DNA of 64,000 nt from Oscarella lobularis (GCF_947507565.1 NC_089187.1:1922001-1986000); one strand, 5' to 3'; positions 13,901 through 25,747 are shown, numbered from the stretch's first letter. Program-made: numbers and translations. The notes: a model not told the origin generated them from the sequence alone.

Positions 13901-16900
13901 CATCGCAAGAATGCCGTCACCGTACCGATACACGCCCATAATCCAACTCGCGTTCACGATGCGCGTGACGTCTTCGGAGCAATTCCAGTTCACGGCGGCA
14001 AAGCGCGGCGTCGTCTCGAAGTCGACGTCGCCGTTTGGCCCGTCGCCGACGTGGAAGCAAACAGGTGGCGTCGCGTCTATTTGAACTCCGTCCGAAGTAA
14101 ACGTCGTTGTAAGTCCGGCGGAATTGACGGCACGAACGACGGCATAGTACGTGGAACTCTGATTAAGGGCGACATTTTGATACCGGCCCACCAGAAGGCT
14201 TCCAAAGCTTCGGAAAGGATACGCTAACGTCTGTCCAGTTGAGTCGACGGCGATTCCGAGCATATATTCCTCGACTGTCGTTCCTTCGTCGGTGCATGGA
14301 TCCCAACGCGCGACAAATACGTCGCTCAGCGACGTGATATCCGATTCGCCCAATTCGCCGTCGTAAACGCTTCCCGAACAGATCGGCGGCGACGTCACGA
14401 CGACAAAGCCGTTCGATGACGAAACGGAGGAAAGACCGACGAAGTCAATCGCCTTCACATTACAAAGGTACACGTGCCCGGACAGCAAGTCGAGATTGAC
14501 GATCATAGCCTTATCGTCAAGTCGCGACACGTTCATAGACGAAATGGAACCGGTTTCCTTTTCACTGACGCCGACGAGGAGCTCCGCGATTCCAGACTCA
14601 TAATCGTCAATCCACCGCCACAAGCACCACACGGTCGTATCGATCGTCTGGTAGTCGACGTCGTAAGTGTCCCAGCCGTCCTGAACGTATCCTTGGGACG
14701 GCGGTTGGTAGTCGACTAAAAACCCGTCCGTGGTCAAGACAGTTTGAAGGCCGGCTGCGTTCGTGATTCGTACCGTCGCATAGTAGGAGTGGCCTAGGGA
14801 CAGACTAGACAAAGGATGATGAGTCAAATTGGCACTTGTGGGCGACGTAAAGTCAAGCAAATCGGTTCCACCGCTATACGAACCGATCGCCCAGTCTCGT
14901 GCCACAATTTCGGTGACGTCTTCGTAAGAAGACCAGCTCACACCCAGCGTCACATCCGGTTTTTCCAGATAGTCGATATCTTCTCTGTTCGGACCATCGT
15001 AGTCGTACTCTATAAGATCTTCCAGTACGGGAAAGGTCGTGTCTATAACAGTTCCGTTCGATGTCGTTTCGACGCGTAGACCAGCAAAATTGTACGCTCT
15101 CACAACAAAACGATAAAACCCGCCTTGTTTGCCGTCAATGACCCGTCCCATGGAATAAAATGCTGACGCCGCATACTGCCACGGGGACATTTCAACGCCG
15201 TTCTTATCGATAACGCTCGTTTCGACGTATCGAATGCCGCTTTCTTTGTCGAGAAAATCGAATGCGCCACACAGTATCTGAGGAGGTCGAAAGGGCTTAT
15301 TCGGCGGCCAAAATTCCATGGTCTCGTACGACTGACAAACTTTAAAATTGCCGAACGCCGATGTCCTCTCGGTCCAAGCGTCGATGTCGACGCCGAAATT
15401 CTGACCGTCGTATAACGCGCCTTTGTTCGGCGACGTTGCGTCGACAAGAACGCCGTCGGTTTCGACTGACACACTCAATCCGGCGGCGTTTTTGGCTCGC
15501 ACGGCGACGCGATAAATCGCTCCGTTTTCGAGAGCAAGTTGAGGAAAGCAGACCGTCGTCTTTAGCATCACGTCGAGCTCCTCTTGCACCATGCTTCCGT
15601 TGTAGCTGTACACGGAAACGTAGTAGTGTTCAATGGGACTCTCCAATTCGACGAAGGCGTTTGTCCATCGCGCGCAGATTTCCTCGTTCGACGTCTGAAA
15701 ATCGATGTCGGGAGAGTGAACGTCGTTGTCGCCGTCGCCGTCGCGCAAGTAGATCACCCCGTCGCTTGGCGGCGTTTCGTCCACCAAGATCCCGTCTGAC
15801 CAAAATGTCGTAATCAACTCGGCTTTGTTCACGGCGCGTCCCGTCACGAAATACCGGTGAGCGTGACGGTACTCAAAGGACGGAAATACCACCCGCGTCG
15901 TACCGTTCGGTCCGAAACCGACGTCGTTGAACGGAAGCATGTCCGTGCCGCCTTTGTACGTTCCGATCGCCGCTTGAACGAGGGCGATTCCACTCTCGGG
16001 ATCTTGACACGTCCAAGTGGCTCCGAAATTCGTCAAATTCGCCGCGAAGTCGGCGTCCTCGTTGACATAGCCGGGAATCAGGTCCGCAATTTCCGAACAG
16101 ACGGGATTCGTTATGTCGACTATCATTCCATCAGACGAATATTGGCTACTCAGACCTGCTCGATTGTACGCTACAACAGAGGCGACGTACGTCTCCTTTG
16201 CGATTAAGTGAAGGCCGTCCTTGTACCCAAAGTAGCGATCAACGCGCACGGCGTCAAATTGCTTATGACCAGACGAATCGACAACGGTCCAATCGAAGTA
16301 GTCCATTCCGCTTTCGTCGTCGTAGATTCCCAACCAACACGCCTTAAAACTCTCCTGCGCAAGCTGGAAGTCGTAGTCTTCCACGCAATCGTACGAACCG
16401 TCCATGGCCGGAGAGACCGAACTTCCGACAAGAGGTTTCGTGTGATCGATAAAAACGCCATCAGTCGTCGTAATTCCTTCTACGCTGACCGAATTGATTG
16501 TTCGGAAAGATACGTAATATATCGTTTTGTGCTTCAAGACGAGATTGCTGTTTGAAAGATTTTTCGTCTGCATAATGTCCGTATAAGGTTGAAGCTCTTC
16601 GCCGCCTTTCGTCGTTCCAATGGCCCACTTGGCCACCGAAACGTTCGACTCCTCTTCGAGTATATCATCATATGTCGCTCGAATAGCGTTATAGCTGCAA
16701 TCGTAGTCGATATCCAACGCTTCGTTTCCGTCGCGAAACTCGACGACTTCAGGAGGCGTTAGGTCGACTAAGAACGGGTCGGCGGTGATTGACGACGTCA
16801 GACCGGCGGAGTTGTGACAAGTGGCCGTGACAGCGACATGCGACCGGTGCGACCATTGCATATCGCCAATTGTAGTCGTTTCGGCGTCCCCGACGTCTCG

Positions 16901-19900
16901 TTCCTCGACCAAGGGCACGGAACCGGCCGTCGGTTTCGCCGTAACGGTGAAATGCAACCATTCGGACTCGGGATCGCGAAAGCCGACAATGTCGACGGTA
17001 AACGATCGCGCGTCGTCTTGTCTCGCCGTCACAACGGCCTTGCTCGTCTCGGGCGGAGTGAAGTCCGGCGTAGCGAAACATATCTCCGGAACGATGGTGT
17101 GTACTTGGGTGGGACGCGACCACGTGAAGAGAACGTGCCACACAGTAAATAGGGTGCCCCATTCAAACGTGCACTCCCAGATCTTCCAGCTCGGACAATG
17201 TATAATAGGTCCCATGATGCCTATGCCGACGCTCAATGTAATGGTAATTGGCTTGTTTATGACCTTGAAGTCGGCGCACGCTTTCAGTACGTCGCCGCGA
17301 ACGCCGACGTCGAGTGCGGGCACGAACATCGTGTCTAAGAGAGTGATGTCGAGTTTAAGCGAAGCGGACGCAATGCCGAGCGTAACGGTGACGGCGCCCG
17401 TGAGAGTCAGCGATCCCTGCGGAAGAAGACGCGCCGTCATAGTTTGCGATATCGGACACAGTTCGGCCTCGTAATTGACGGCAACGTGGCCCGAGACGGC
17501 GAACTCGAGCGAGAGAACGACTCCCATAAACTCGGCGATGACGACCCATTCCGAATCGCACGTGGGATCCAATTCGGGAAATTCGCACGTTTTGTAAAAC
17601 GTCTTGACGAGGTTATAGAGTTCGCCGCTACTCGTGTAACAATCCGACGCGTTCTCGTCGTCGTTTTGCTGTCGCTTCTTACGTCGACGTCGAGAATTGT
17701 CGCCTTCGAAATCGATAAGCTTCTCATTGGCAATCGTATCGTCACAAATGACAAGAGACAACAAATTAGCGTCCACCTTACTCGGATCAAACGAGTTTCG
17801 TAGAACCGGAACGGCTAGCGATATCGTACTGTCTTCCAAGTCGCCGCCGATCACCGTACGTTTCTCCTGTTCGGCTTGGGCGCCGCTATTGTGAGTGATG
17901 ACGAGCGACTCGCCATTTTCGATAAAGCAGACGTCGATGGCACCGGACGGTACGCGCACGGATCGATCGAGTTCCAAGTTGACGCCGTACATGACCGGAA
18001 TTCCACTATAAGTCGTGTCCTCCTCATGCGGCGGTTCGATGAAGTCGAGCTTGCAGCTGAAACCCGGCTTCGCAGCGCAACGCAAAATGGCAAAGAATTC
18101 GATGTCGAACTGAACGAAGGAAACGGTTCCGACGACATTTTCGCCGCTCGTCACGATTTCGCTCGGTTTGACGACTTCGACGGGTAAATCAATGGGTTTG
18201 TATTTGTTCGACGCTTCGATGAGTCCACTTGAATCGGTCGCATATCCGGCAATCCAACCTTTCTGACCGCTTTCGGCGTGGAAAACGTGATGATCGGGTA
18301 GCGGATCGCCCGACAGCATGTTGCCCTCGCTGTCAAGAAAATCCGTAATCCACAAATAGCTCTCATTCGCTGCGTAAAACATTCCCGTTCCAAACGAGTC
18401 GGTGAACTCTTTCATCGTCATTTTGACGTCTTTTGGCGTCGTGACGTCCGTCAGCGGTTCCAACGAAGCCTTTAGAATACCGTAGAGAATTCCGACTGAT
18501 CCTCCGTCATCGCCGGGAAAGCTGTGAACGCCGTGAATATAGACCCAATCTTGAACGACCAGAACGCCAAAACGACCGCGAATGGCCGTTCCGTTCGCGT
18601 CGAGAACTCGGTAAATTCGCTTGATAACGCCCGAATCTTTTTCCTGAACGACGAGAAGGTTCGGATTATCGGCCTTGTCTTCGGTTCCAAACATCGAGAG
18701 CAGATAATGCGTGCCTTCCTTGTCAATCGGAGATATACCTTGGACTTGATAGTTCTCGAACAAGCCGGGAATTATTGTTCGATTTCGTTCGAGAACGGCC
18801 AGATGGGTGTACTTCACTTTGAATACGACATTCCTATAGGTGTCCGACGATCGACGCATCACTTGAACACACGTATCATTGGAACAATACGGCAGTTCCC
18901 AAGGATTGGCCAGCGTTCCCGGAGCCAAACCGGTGTCAATCAATAAGAGCGTGTCAACCCAGTCGCGAACGGTGCTCAAGAGTTTGAGTGGCTCCGTTTT
19001 TAACCACACAAGAGCGTCATCGATTCGTTTCACGATTTCGTCGCTGATGAATCGCCTAATTCCATAGAAAAGAAAACGAAAGTCGAGAACGATGTCTGTC
19101 GCGGCGTGCAGGACGGAAAAGATGGCGTCTTTCACCAAGCCTTCTAATTTCCAGGCGAGCGACACGGCACTATTGATGATCTTCGCCGCCGGTTTCATCA
19201 CGTAACTCGTCGCGTTGAAAACCGTGAAAAAATTGCAGAGGTCGACCAAAGTTTCAGAAAATTTTTCGGCGACGTGCAAAGACGTGCTCGAAGCGGCGAG
19301 CACCGTGTCGCTCACGCCGCGCCACGCGTTTTTTCCAAGCTGAACGACCGAGTCTAGGCTAGCGACAAGAGGAAAGCCGCTCGCAAGAGAAGTGCACTTG
19401 GCTCCGAATGCCTTTCGGTCTTCCTTGGACACGAGTCTGTCCAGAACCGAATTCGCCAGCGCGACGACGTTCTCTGTGGCCGCCGACATAGCGAAGTCTA
19501 ACAGCGAGTCAAGTTTTGCTTTCACCTCATCTATCATATCATGAAGCATTTTGACGTACTTGTTCACGTCATCAACGATGCCGAGAAACTCGTCTAGCAA
19601 GCCTATTTCGTCTAAAATTCCCTTGGCCTCTTGAATTAACTTCTCCAAATCGTCGCTAAACATCTGCTTGAGACACAGAGTGCCTTCGACGCAATCGAGA
19701 TTGACATACGAAGCCCAGTCACCCGTGTATACGTCGGTCATCTTGTACAAATCGCCAAGAAAGTTGGAAATCTTTTCCGCGAGTGACGATATCGGTGCTA
19801 AAACGGTCGTCGTCATCAACACGAGTTTTTCGCTTGCGCTGCTCGTCGTCGCGTTGACGAGCGCCTTCCACGAGCCCTGAAGGTCCGTTAACGAGTCGCC

Positions 19901-22900
19901 GTAGGTGACGACGACATCGACGTAAACGCTAAAGGAGCAGGACGAGAGCAAAGTCGACTTCAGATTCGTCGCAACGTTCTGAATGTTTTGGAGAACGTTC
20001 GAAACGTAATTGCCAATTACGTCGACGAGCGACAAAACGCCGTCGATGATGTCCTGAACAAATTGCAGGCCGCCGGAGAGATAGTTCATTGCGACCGTGC
20101 CAGCCTGAAAAAGAGCCGCCGAAAATTTATCGAAAACCTCTTGAAGAATCGAGCGAAATTCCGCAAACCCGAATAGAATCCAATTCAAAATCTTATCGCG
20201 CACCTTTTCGCCGGCGCTGACAAAATTGTCTGATTGCGTCAGAAATTCAAGCACCGACTCGATCCATCCGGCAACGTTGAGCGTCGTATCAAGCACCGCG
20301 TCGACGACGTTCTTAAGCTCATCGATTCCAGGAACGCCTCGCAGTGTGACGGCGACCAGATCAGTGACGTTCTTTGCCGTGGCAACGAATTCGATGAATT
20401 CCTTGCTGTCGTTGAGATACGCTTTGGCATCTTCGACGTACGTTGTTTCATACCAGGCGACAAACGCGCCGAAATTGGTCGTGAGCGTTTCGTTCACCGA
20501 CTCGACGAACGCCGACGCGTACTCGTCGAAATGCGTCAGAACTTTGTCGTTTAAGAACCCCTTAACGAGATCCACTCCTTGTTCCAATAGATCCTGACTT
20601 AGTTTGAATACGTCAACGGTGTCGAGACGCGATCCGTTAAACGGAAGCGTGCCGAATACCTCCTCAGAAGCGTTCTTCAAAAAGCCGACGACGTTGTCGG
20701 CGAGATCGCGCCCTGCTTCATTGCAAATGTTTCGCGCCGCGTAGACGTACGATTCCAGCGTGACGATAGTCGTGTTCACCGTGTCGCACACCTCCTTCTC
20801 CACCGAATCGATAATGGCCTGCATGTCGGCCAATCCGCCGTTCACCAAACCCTGACTGAAAATGGGATTTAGAGCGAGCTGCTGAACTATGTTCGTCGCT
20901 TGAGTGACGACCGAATAGCCGCTAAGCTGAGCGCGAAGATCGTCGATGACGGCTTTCGACGAATTGAGCGTCAATTTGAACTGTTCGACCAACGTCTGAA
21001 ACTCGGTCATAAACACTCTGGCAACGGCGTCTCCTACATCGAAACCGTGACGGAGACCGTCGACGATTACCGCGCCTTTGTCGGTAAAATTGGTGAAATC
21101 CGTGGCCAAGCCAAGAACTTGATAAAACGTCGATAGACCTTCCGATTCGACGACGCCTAAAAGTTGCTTGGCGAGGCCGGCGAGAATCGAAGAAACACTC
21201 GGTCCATCCAAGATAACAGACGCGTTGAAGTTCAGTATCTCATCAGCTACTTGACAGACGGTCAAACCAAATTGCTTTGCCGGATCGTCTGGAAACGAGT
21301 CAACGACGTTCGTGATATTTTGCACGATGTTCGTCACGTTCGTAATGTAACCTTCCAACCTGTCGATCGGCTCGGTGACGTGGACGACAACCGAGTTGCA
21401 CATTGCAGTCAAATTTTCCAGTCTCGGCGTCAGAAACGAGTCGACTATGGTTTCAAGTTTTCCTATAATTATGTCAGCCAAATTGAGTTCATTCAGCTGT
21501 AATACATAATCGTTTACAGCGTTGATATACGAATCAGCGACGAAGCTCGCATTAATGGCCAAGTCAAGCAAATCGACGGCTTGATTAAAGCCGTCAATTA
21601 TAGGCTGAATTGGCTTTATGAGACGATCGATGTCAGAGAACTTGACTTCGAGATAGTCGAGCACGTGCAGGACCACTTCAACGAGCGGCGCGATGGCGTT
21701 TCGCACTTCGCCGACGACTTCGACGGCCGTATCGAGAACTTTGTTGAGCAAATTTGACAAGATGTCGTTCTTGAAGGCGACGCCGACGACGAAGATCGCC
21801 TCCCCGTCGATCAAATCGACGTTGAGATCAAACATGTGAAGCCGCGCTTTGGCTTCGTTATGACTGTCGATGTCGAACTGGCCGTCGAATATCGACAAGT
21901 AGATCCGAACGAGATTGCGCAGACGCGCCGTCAACGTAGACTTCATATCCGAAGCCCCCATGTCGATGGAGTACGACTTGTCGATGCCAAAGTCTTTATC
22001 GGCGAGAGGCTTTAGGGGATCAATGTAGTCCCCCAGAGATCGTTTCACCAGCGTCTCTTTCACTTCTCGCGCCGAACGAAGACGTTCGCCGCGTTTCAGA
22101 GCGTCGAGCGACATCGGATCGGTTCGTCGCGAGAAAAACTCGCGCAAACTCGACTCCGAGTGAAGGCGTTCATCGATCGATCGACTGTACAGGACGGCGA
22201 GAGTTTCCACGGCGACGTCGGATACCTCGTCGACGCGTCTGATCATCGCCTTGACGACGGCGACGTGCTCTTGCGACGTCGACGTCTCGTTTTTCAACAC
22301 CTCAACGTATATCGGTTCGACGTCGCTCCAATTGTAGCGACGCAATCCGAATAGAGCGTTCGAACGAACGTTAGCCGACGGATGCTGAACGAGCTCGGAG
22401 AGCGTCAAAAAGCTGACGTTGTGCGCCGCACTTCCAAGTGCTCTCGCGTACGTCGCCACGTGATCGTGCACGTCGCCGCCGCGAACGGGCTGCGAACGCA
22501 GTCGCGATTCCAAGTGCGTCACGATCGCATTCGCCGTCTCGACTCGAGCGACTCTCGCTAGGACGCCGAGAGCCGATACGGCGGCGCGACGTTCTCTCGT
22601 CGTCACGTGATCACTCGCGCTCCAAGACAAATTCAAGAGAGCGTCAATGAGACGCGGATGAGGATCGACGATGTCGCGCGTCGACGAAAGAGCGCGAAGA
22701 CGATGGGACGCGGAGAGCGACGCGTTCGAGACGATTTCGATGAGGCACTCCTGTCCGTAGTGCGATTCGCCGAGAACTTGAACGACGTGCTTCCAACGAT
22801 ACGACGAAGGGCTCGTCTCGCCGCAGACGATGTCCACAAGACGTCGTCCTAAGAAATCGTTCTCGCGCACCAAGTCCTTGAGCTTCAGAACGCATTTCGA

Positions 22901-24258
22901 TTGCTCGATCATCGGAACGGACTCGTCGACGCAATCGAGCAACTGCTTGATAGTCGTAGGAGGCTTCTGAGTCTCGTCGCCGAACGTTGCTAAAGGAATC
23001 GACTTTCCTTTCGGTATCTTGTGCGAGACGGCGACGCCGTCTTTGGTCATCGACGCGACGTTCGAATGTCCGACGGAACGCCGGTTGCGCTTCTCGTAGT
23101 CGTTGCATATGTGCCTGAACGCGAGCTTCGAGACGGCGCGCATGCGCATTCGATGCTCGCCTTCGCCCAAGACTATGTCTGGCCCATTTCCGTCGCTCGT
23201 GCGCGGCATGTGGCCGACGATGTGCCGATCGGACGAGCGAAGAAAGCTACCGTTGTAGAAGCGAACGAAATGGCGACGTTCTTCGTGGCGACTGCCTGGA
23301 TGACGTCGTTCCATCGACAGCCAATCATAGTCGGCGTGACTGTACGTCTTCGTCACGTGATACTCGTTGAAGCCCTTTCCTCTTTGTACAGAAAAGCGAC
23401 TGCGATGGCTTCCGCTGCTGTCCGCGTCGAACGACTCGTACTCCTCAAGATGACTCAGAGTCAAATTGATGCCGAACGAGGAGACAATACCTATATAATA
23501 GATCGTCCATTTCTGATCAGAAAAATAAATGATTTTGCTCTTTTTACCTTTTTTGATTGCCAAAACTTCCGCATCGGTGCTTTGGGGATAGAAGACGTTT
23601 CGAATCACGCCGTTGCTGTCTTGGACGAAATAGAATTTTCCGGCGAGCTTCTTTGCCAAATCCTTGTCCGATTGAGAACGTTTTATGACGAAGAGAGGAT
23701 CGCTGACCAAACCGCGGGGATTTTCCACTTTCATTTCGAGCAGCCACGTTGACTCGGAGTATCGCCCGAGCGAAAAGAGTTTGATCTAACAGGCACAATT
23801 TAATTAGGAGGACTGAATTTATTTAATGACGTCGCGCTTAATTAGTCGAGTTAAGAAATGGTCTCAACGCCGTTCTTGTGCGAATCGAAAGCGGTAGTAA
23901 GGAAGTGCCATTTTCTCACGATTTAGCGCGTGTCCGACTAGACGCTTTCATGGCTATTTTTAACAAACTATCTCCCGGGCACTTCCAGGAACTAGCTTTG
24001 TTGTTTCGTTCGACTTACCTCAGCGGCCATTCCAAGTCCTCCACTCGTCTTTGATTGAAATCCCAATTGCATGACATAATCGTAGAGTAGACAGCGAGCC
24101 GACTCGTGCTCATAGCTTAGTTCTACGCCGGCTTTCGCTTCTCGAAAGCTTTGGCGATCGATTGTCATCTTTGCTTCTTTCTCGCCGCGCTTGCTGGAAG
24201 CAGGTGCAGAGACGCAAACGATTAGAAAAGTCGCGACGTAAACGCCGTAGAAAGCCAT
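1..24258 (-). CDS. Giant secreted LLTP / fibronectin-III-like / Calx-beta / cadherin mosaic protein (3' end outside window)
   Basis: At least 7,600 residues are encoded before the left edge. Exons I could join with matching phases: 24019-24258, 5570-23785, 3685-5512, 3454-3618, 2393-3400, 2036-2334, 1938-1988, 1773-1876, 1612-1710, 1442-1551, 1305-1371, 1151-1247, 1001-1128, 867-950, 660-812; further exons lie near 614, 230-293 and 1-168. Order of modules: signal peptide, vitellogenin/MTP-like lipid-transfer N-terminus, long amphipathic-helix region, furin-like site, about 30 fibronectin-III-like repeats, Calx-beta-like, Ephrin-receptor-like Cys motifs, TSP3, two EGF, two cadherin, a DUF4215-like Cys motif, then cadherin-like beta-sandwich repeats. 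Predicted to be an extracellular matrix or adhesion protein with a possible lipid-binding N-terminus. No transmembrane segment is visible, but the C-terminus lies outside the window. The joining is mine, from splice sites and domain logic; an expressed transcript could split it into two genes. Confidence 0.8.
2036..2334 (-). other. Exon 6: DUF4215-like Cys-rich motif
   Basis: Encodes [19 protein letters not shown], then LDGCGAQC. This is the CGNG..E.GE.CDDGN..DGDGC...C signature of DUF4215 / Myxococcus-type Cys-rich repeats, which is best known from bacteria and protists. The splice phases fit exon 5 (phase 1) and exon 7 (phase 0), so it is part of the animal gene and not a contaminant. Confidence 0.75.
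2393..3400 (-). other. Exon 5: TSP3, two EGF and two cadherin domains
   Basis: Starts with thrombospondin type-3 calcium loops ([26 protein letters not shown]). Next are two EGF modules ([13 protein letters not shown], and [13 protein letters not shown]) and two cadherin repeats with DVNDNAPQF and [12 protein letters not shown], which keep classic cadherin calcium motifs. It ends on a further EGF tail ([12 protein letters not shown]). Both flanks are phase 1. Confidence 0.85.
3454..3618 (-). other. Exon 4: Ephrin-receptor-like Cys-rich motif
   Basis: 55 codons with [21 protein letters not shown] and a CDSCPF pair, the GCC2/GCC3-type pattern that repeats the end of exon 3. The acceptor has a long T tract, the donor is GTTCGC, and both phases are 1, so the exon is a symmetric, shuffle-able module. 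Confidence 0.75.
3685..5512 (-). other. Exon 3: Calx-beta-like and cadherin-like domains, Ephrin-receptor-like Cys motif
   Basis: 609 codons. The segment with [17 protein letters not shown], then [19 protein letters not shown], is typical of Calx-beta domains (E-E-D-x-x-x-x-x-x-V-x-R). It is followed by a cadherin-like stretch ([18 protein letters not shown], then EVSAEDSGE) and a C-P-P-G-T-Y/C-x-x-C Ephrin-receptor-like motif. Donor is AAA-A followed by GTGAGA, phase 1, which joins cleanly to exon 4. Confidence 0.7.
5840..17060 (-). repeat. Array of about 30 fibronectin-III-like repeats (~105-110 residues each)
   Basis: Each unit follows the same plan: YDG..DIDYQTS, then a W on strand B, F.D.ESGI, W.VGT..G..DV, a Y-Y-V-T-V strand, A.N.AGL, SDG..VD.TPP. 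The TPP/DG junction marks unit boundaries. I counted 27 units from about 17,060 down to 8,060. A non-repeat insert of about 500 residues follows (8,060-6,640), and then two to three more units. Repeats are divergent in sequence, so the array is old. This repeat type is common in large extracellular proteins of marine invertebrates. Likely an adhesive or spacer rod. Confidence 0.85.
6640..8060 (-). other. Non-repeat insert interrupting the repeat array
   Basis: About 470 residues between repeat 27 and the last two to three. It lacks the DG/TPP repeat grammar. The later half contains strand pairs of the kind seen in FG-GAP-like propellers (for example [17 protein letters not shown]) and then a Cys-rich stretch with CYPCVNK followed by [11 protein letters not shown], similar to Ephrin-receptor-like Cys motifs. 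The assignment is tentative. Confidence 0.45.
17666..17692 (-). other. Polybasic proprotein-convertase (furin-like) site
   Basis: Reads RRRRKKRQQ on the minus strand, within an acidic and Asn-rich linker. The KKR end matches the R/K-X-K/R-R furin rule. Cleavage would separate the lipid-transfer/helical half from the repeat array, comparable to the furin processing known for insect apolipophorin precursors. Cleavage itself is inferred. Confidence 0.6.
18900..21930 (-). other. Long amphipathic-helix region after the LLTP module
   Basis: Roughly 1,000 residues rich in Leu, Val, Asp and Asn with regular hydrophobic spacing, many N-glycosylation sequons, few Cys and almost no Pro. It begins with a beta-like stretch ([20 protein letters not shown]) typical of the transition to the LLTP lipid-binding sheets and then becomes almost wholly helical. 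Lipid-associating helices or an extended coiled rod are both possible. I recognise no named domain. Confidence 0.5.
21900..23785 (-). other. Large lipid transfer protein (vitellogenin/MTP-like) N-terminal module
   Basis: About the first 600 residues of exon 2 follow the LLTP plan: an N-terminal beta-sheet (motif [13 protein letters not shown], then a D-S-S-G turn) and, from about residue 260 after the exon's first internal Met, a helical HEAT-like superhelix. Motifs such as [30 protein letters not shown] and [14 protein letters not shown] mirror the 'ALGNAGH...VRxxAIxALR' signature of vitellogenin, apolipophorin and MTP. A dibasic KRNRRS lies near residue 215. Known family members bind and carry lipids; lipid binding here is inferred. 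A profile search would settle it. Confidence 0.72.
24019..24258 (-). other. Exon 1: signal peptide and first LLTP strand
   Basis: The exon codes for 80 residues and starts with a hydrophobic signal sequence, [20 protein letters not shown]. It ends at a consensus donor (GAG then GTAAGT) in phase 0. The next exon starts after TGTTAG at 23785, also in phase 0, reading [13 protein letters not shown]. The joined sequence, with [11 protein letters not shown] followed by a beta-rich stretch, looks like the start of the large lipid transfer protein N-terminal sheet. Confidence 0.8.
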
Positions 24259-24300
24259 AATATTTGCCGCTGCGTTGTTAAATGAAAGATCTGCTTTAGG

Positions 24301-24316
24301 CTTTATATAATATATG
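24301..24316 (-). promoter_or_regulatory. TATA-like element of the giant gene
   Basis: Reads TATATTATATAAAG on the minus strand, about 43 nt upstream of the ATG at 24258. That leaves room for a start site about 25-30 nt downstream and a very short 5' leader. Position and sequence are seen; function is inferred. Confidence 0.5.
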
Positions 24317-25747
24317 GCGGGTGTTTAATTGATGTCTAAAACGGGTTTACTAACACACCTATAGCGACAGTGCTTGTCCTAGTGCAGCGCACTGAAACAT
24401 CACTGTTTTTACCGATACATCAACTCTAATGTCATTTTTACGTCGTTAAAACCGATTCATTAACTTAATTATTAGAGCTAAAACTGAATTCGCAGTATGC
24501 ACGGTTTTTAGTCATCCATTACAGTCTGAGCAGATAGCTTTTGTGACGGACTAACTAAAGATTCGAAGTTCTTGCGTTAGTTTTCCTGAAGCATGCATGC
24601 ACGATGCACGAGGAAGTGCCTTCTTACTGTATTGCTTTAGAAACTGACTTCACCGCTCATACATGTACTTAATTGCTTGTCTTCGTGTGAAAACATCGCA
24701 GTAGCGCCACTGTATGTATAGGTAAGGAGTGCTTTCCAATAGCACGCCTTGGGGCACGTGCATCCGGTCTCCGGTTACTCAGAACAGAGATAATATAGGG
24801 ATAAGCACCATCCAGACAGACAATAGCGATTCCACTTTAATCGCAAGATGCGCTGCAGGCACCGAAAAATGAATTGTTCGCTCGCGGAATGGCAGAAGGA
24901 ACTATTCTCGCCAAACAGTGGGATCGTCATTAGGTATAGTGAGAGCAGAAAGAGACGCGAAAATCTCAAAACGACGAGTTCTTCTAAAGGCGACGTCATG
25001 TTAATATTCTTTACAGTATCCGTATTATCCCGATCAAGCTTCCTTGGGCGCTCGTCCAAAAACTTCTGTCGATAAAAAGGGGTTGGACGCTTACTAATGT
25101 ACCATATGTACATGCACAAGTACATGTACATGTGCTAGTCGTTCTCGGCTCTGGCGTCGGATCCGGCTTCGCCACTATATTAAAAACAACCGACACTTCG
25201 AACAAAAGCCGGGTACATCCGGTCCTTTGTTCTCTCTCCATTTGCACTGAACGAAGGTGCCGTTGTGCCGGCGTTCGCAAAAGGCCGATGCCGTAAAAAC
25301 GGTCAAAAGCATCTTTGATAAAATCAGTAACTAACTGAGCGATCACGGTGCTCCACTCTATGGCTATAGCCAGCATCGTGTCTCACTCGACTTCCGAACC
25401 GTGGGTGCAGTTCAGAAACGGCGAAGCGGATTTTATTGTTGTATGAGGGAGTTCTGCCAGACTTGCCAGAGGCAGGCGGAACTAACGCCCGGAAGTAACG
25501 TCGTATAACTGCAACGACGCACAGGCTTGAGAGCTAGTCAGAATAACGGGGCCTTCGCTTTGACTCTCTGAGTATGTAGAGCTAGTAGTCAAGCACCCGC
25601 TACGCTAATAAATCTATTTCAGCGTAAGACAGCATGGTTCATTAATTTGAGAGCGGCGAGTACAACGCGGCTTTGGACTCAGAACCGTTTTGCATGCGCG
25701 CCGTTTTTCTCATTGTTTCTAGCTCTTTCTACGTATGTCTCTCTAGA
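24317..25747. other. Intergenic region between the two head-to-head repeat genes
   Basis: About 1.43 kb separating the minus-strand giant gene from the plus-strand gene. It should hold both promoters. A TACATGTA-rich near-palindromic stretch lies at about 25,100-25,136. No coding region is convincing here. Confidence 0.6.

Larger units (their letters stand above)
5570..23785 (-). other. Exon 2: single 18,216-nt coding exon
   Basis: An uninterrupted 6,072-codon exon in phase 0 at both ends (acceptor TGTTAG at its right end, donor GTAAGA at its left). It carries the LLTP module, the helical region, the furin-like site and all of the fibronectin-III-like repeats. For comparison, the downstream exons of the same gene between 660 and 2334 are only 51-299 nt. 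Confidence 0.85.

Noticed and set aside
23021-23752. 243-codon open frame on the plus strand
   Set aside because: It is antisense to the lipid-transfer module of the giant exon and shows no domain or splice context.
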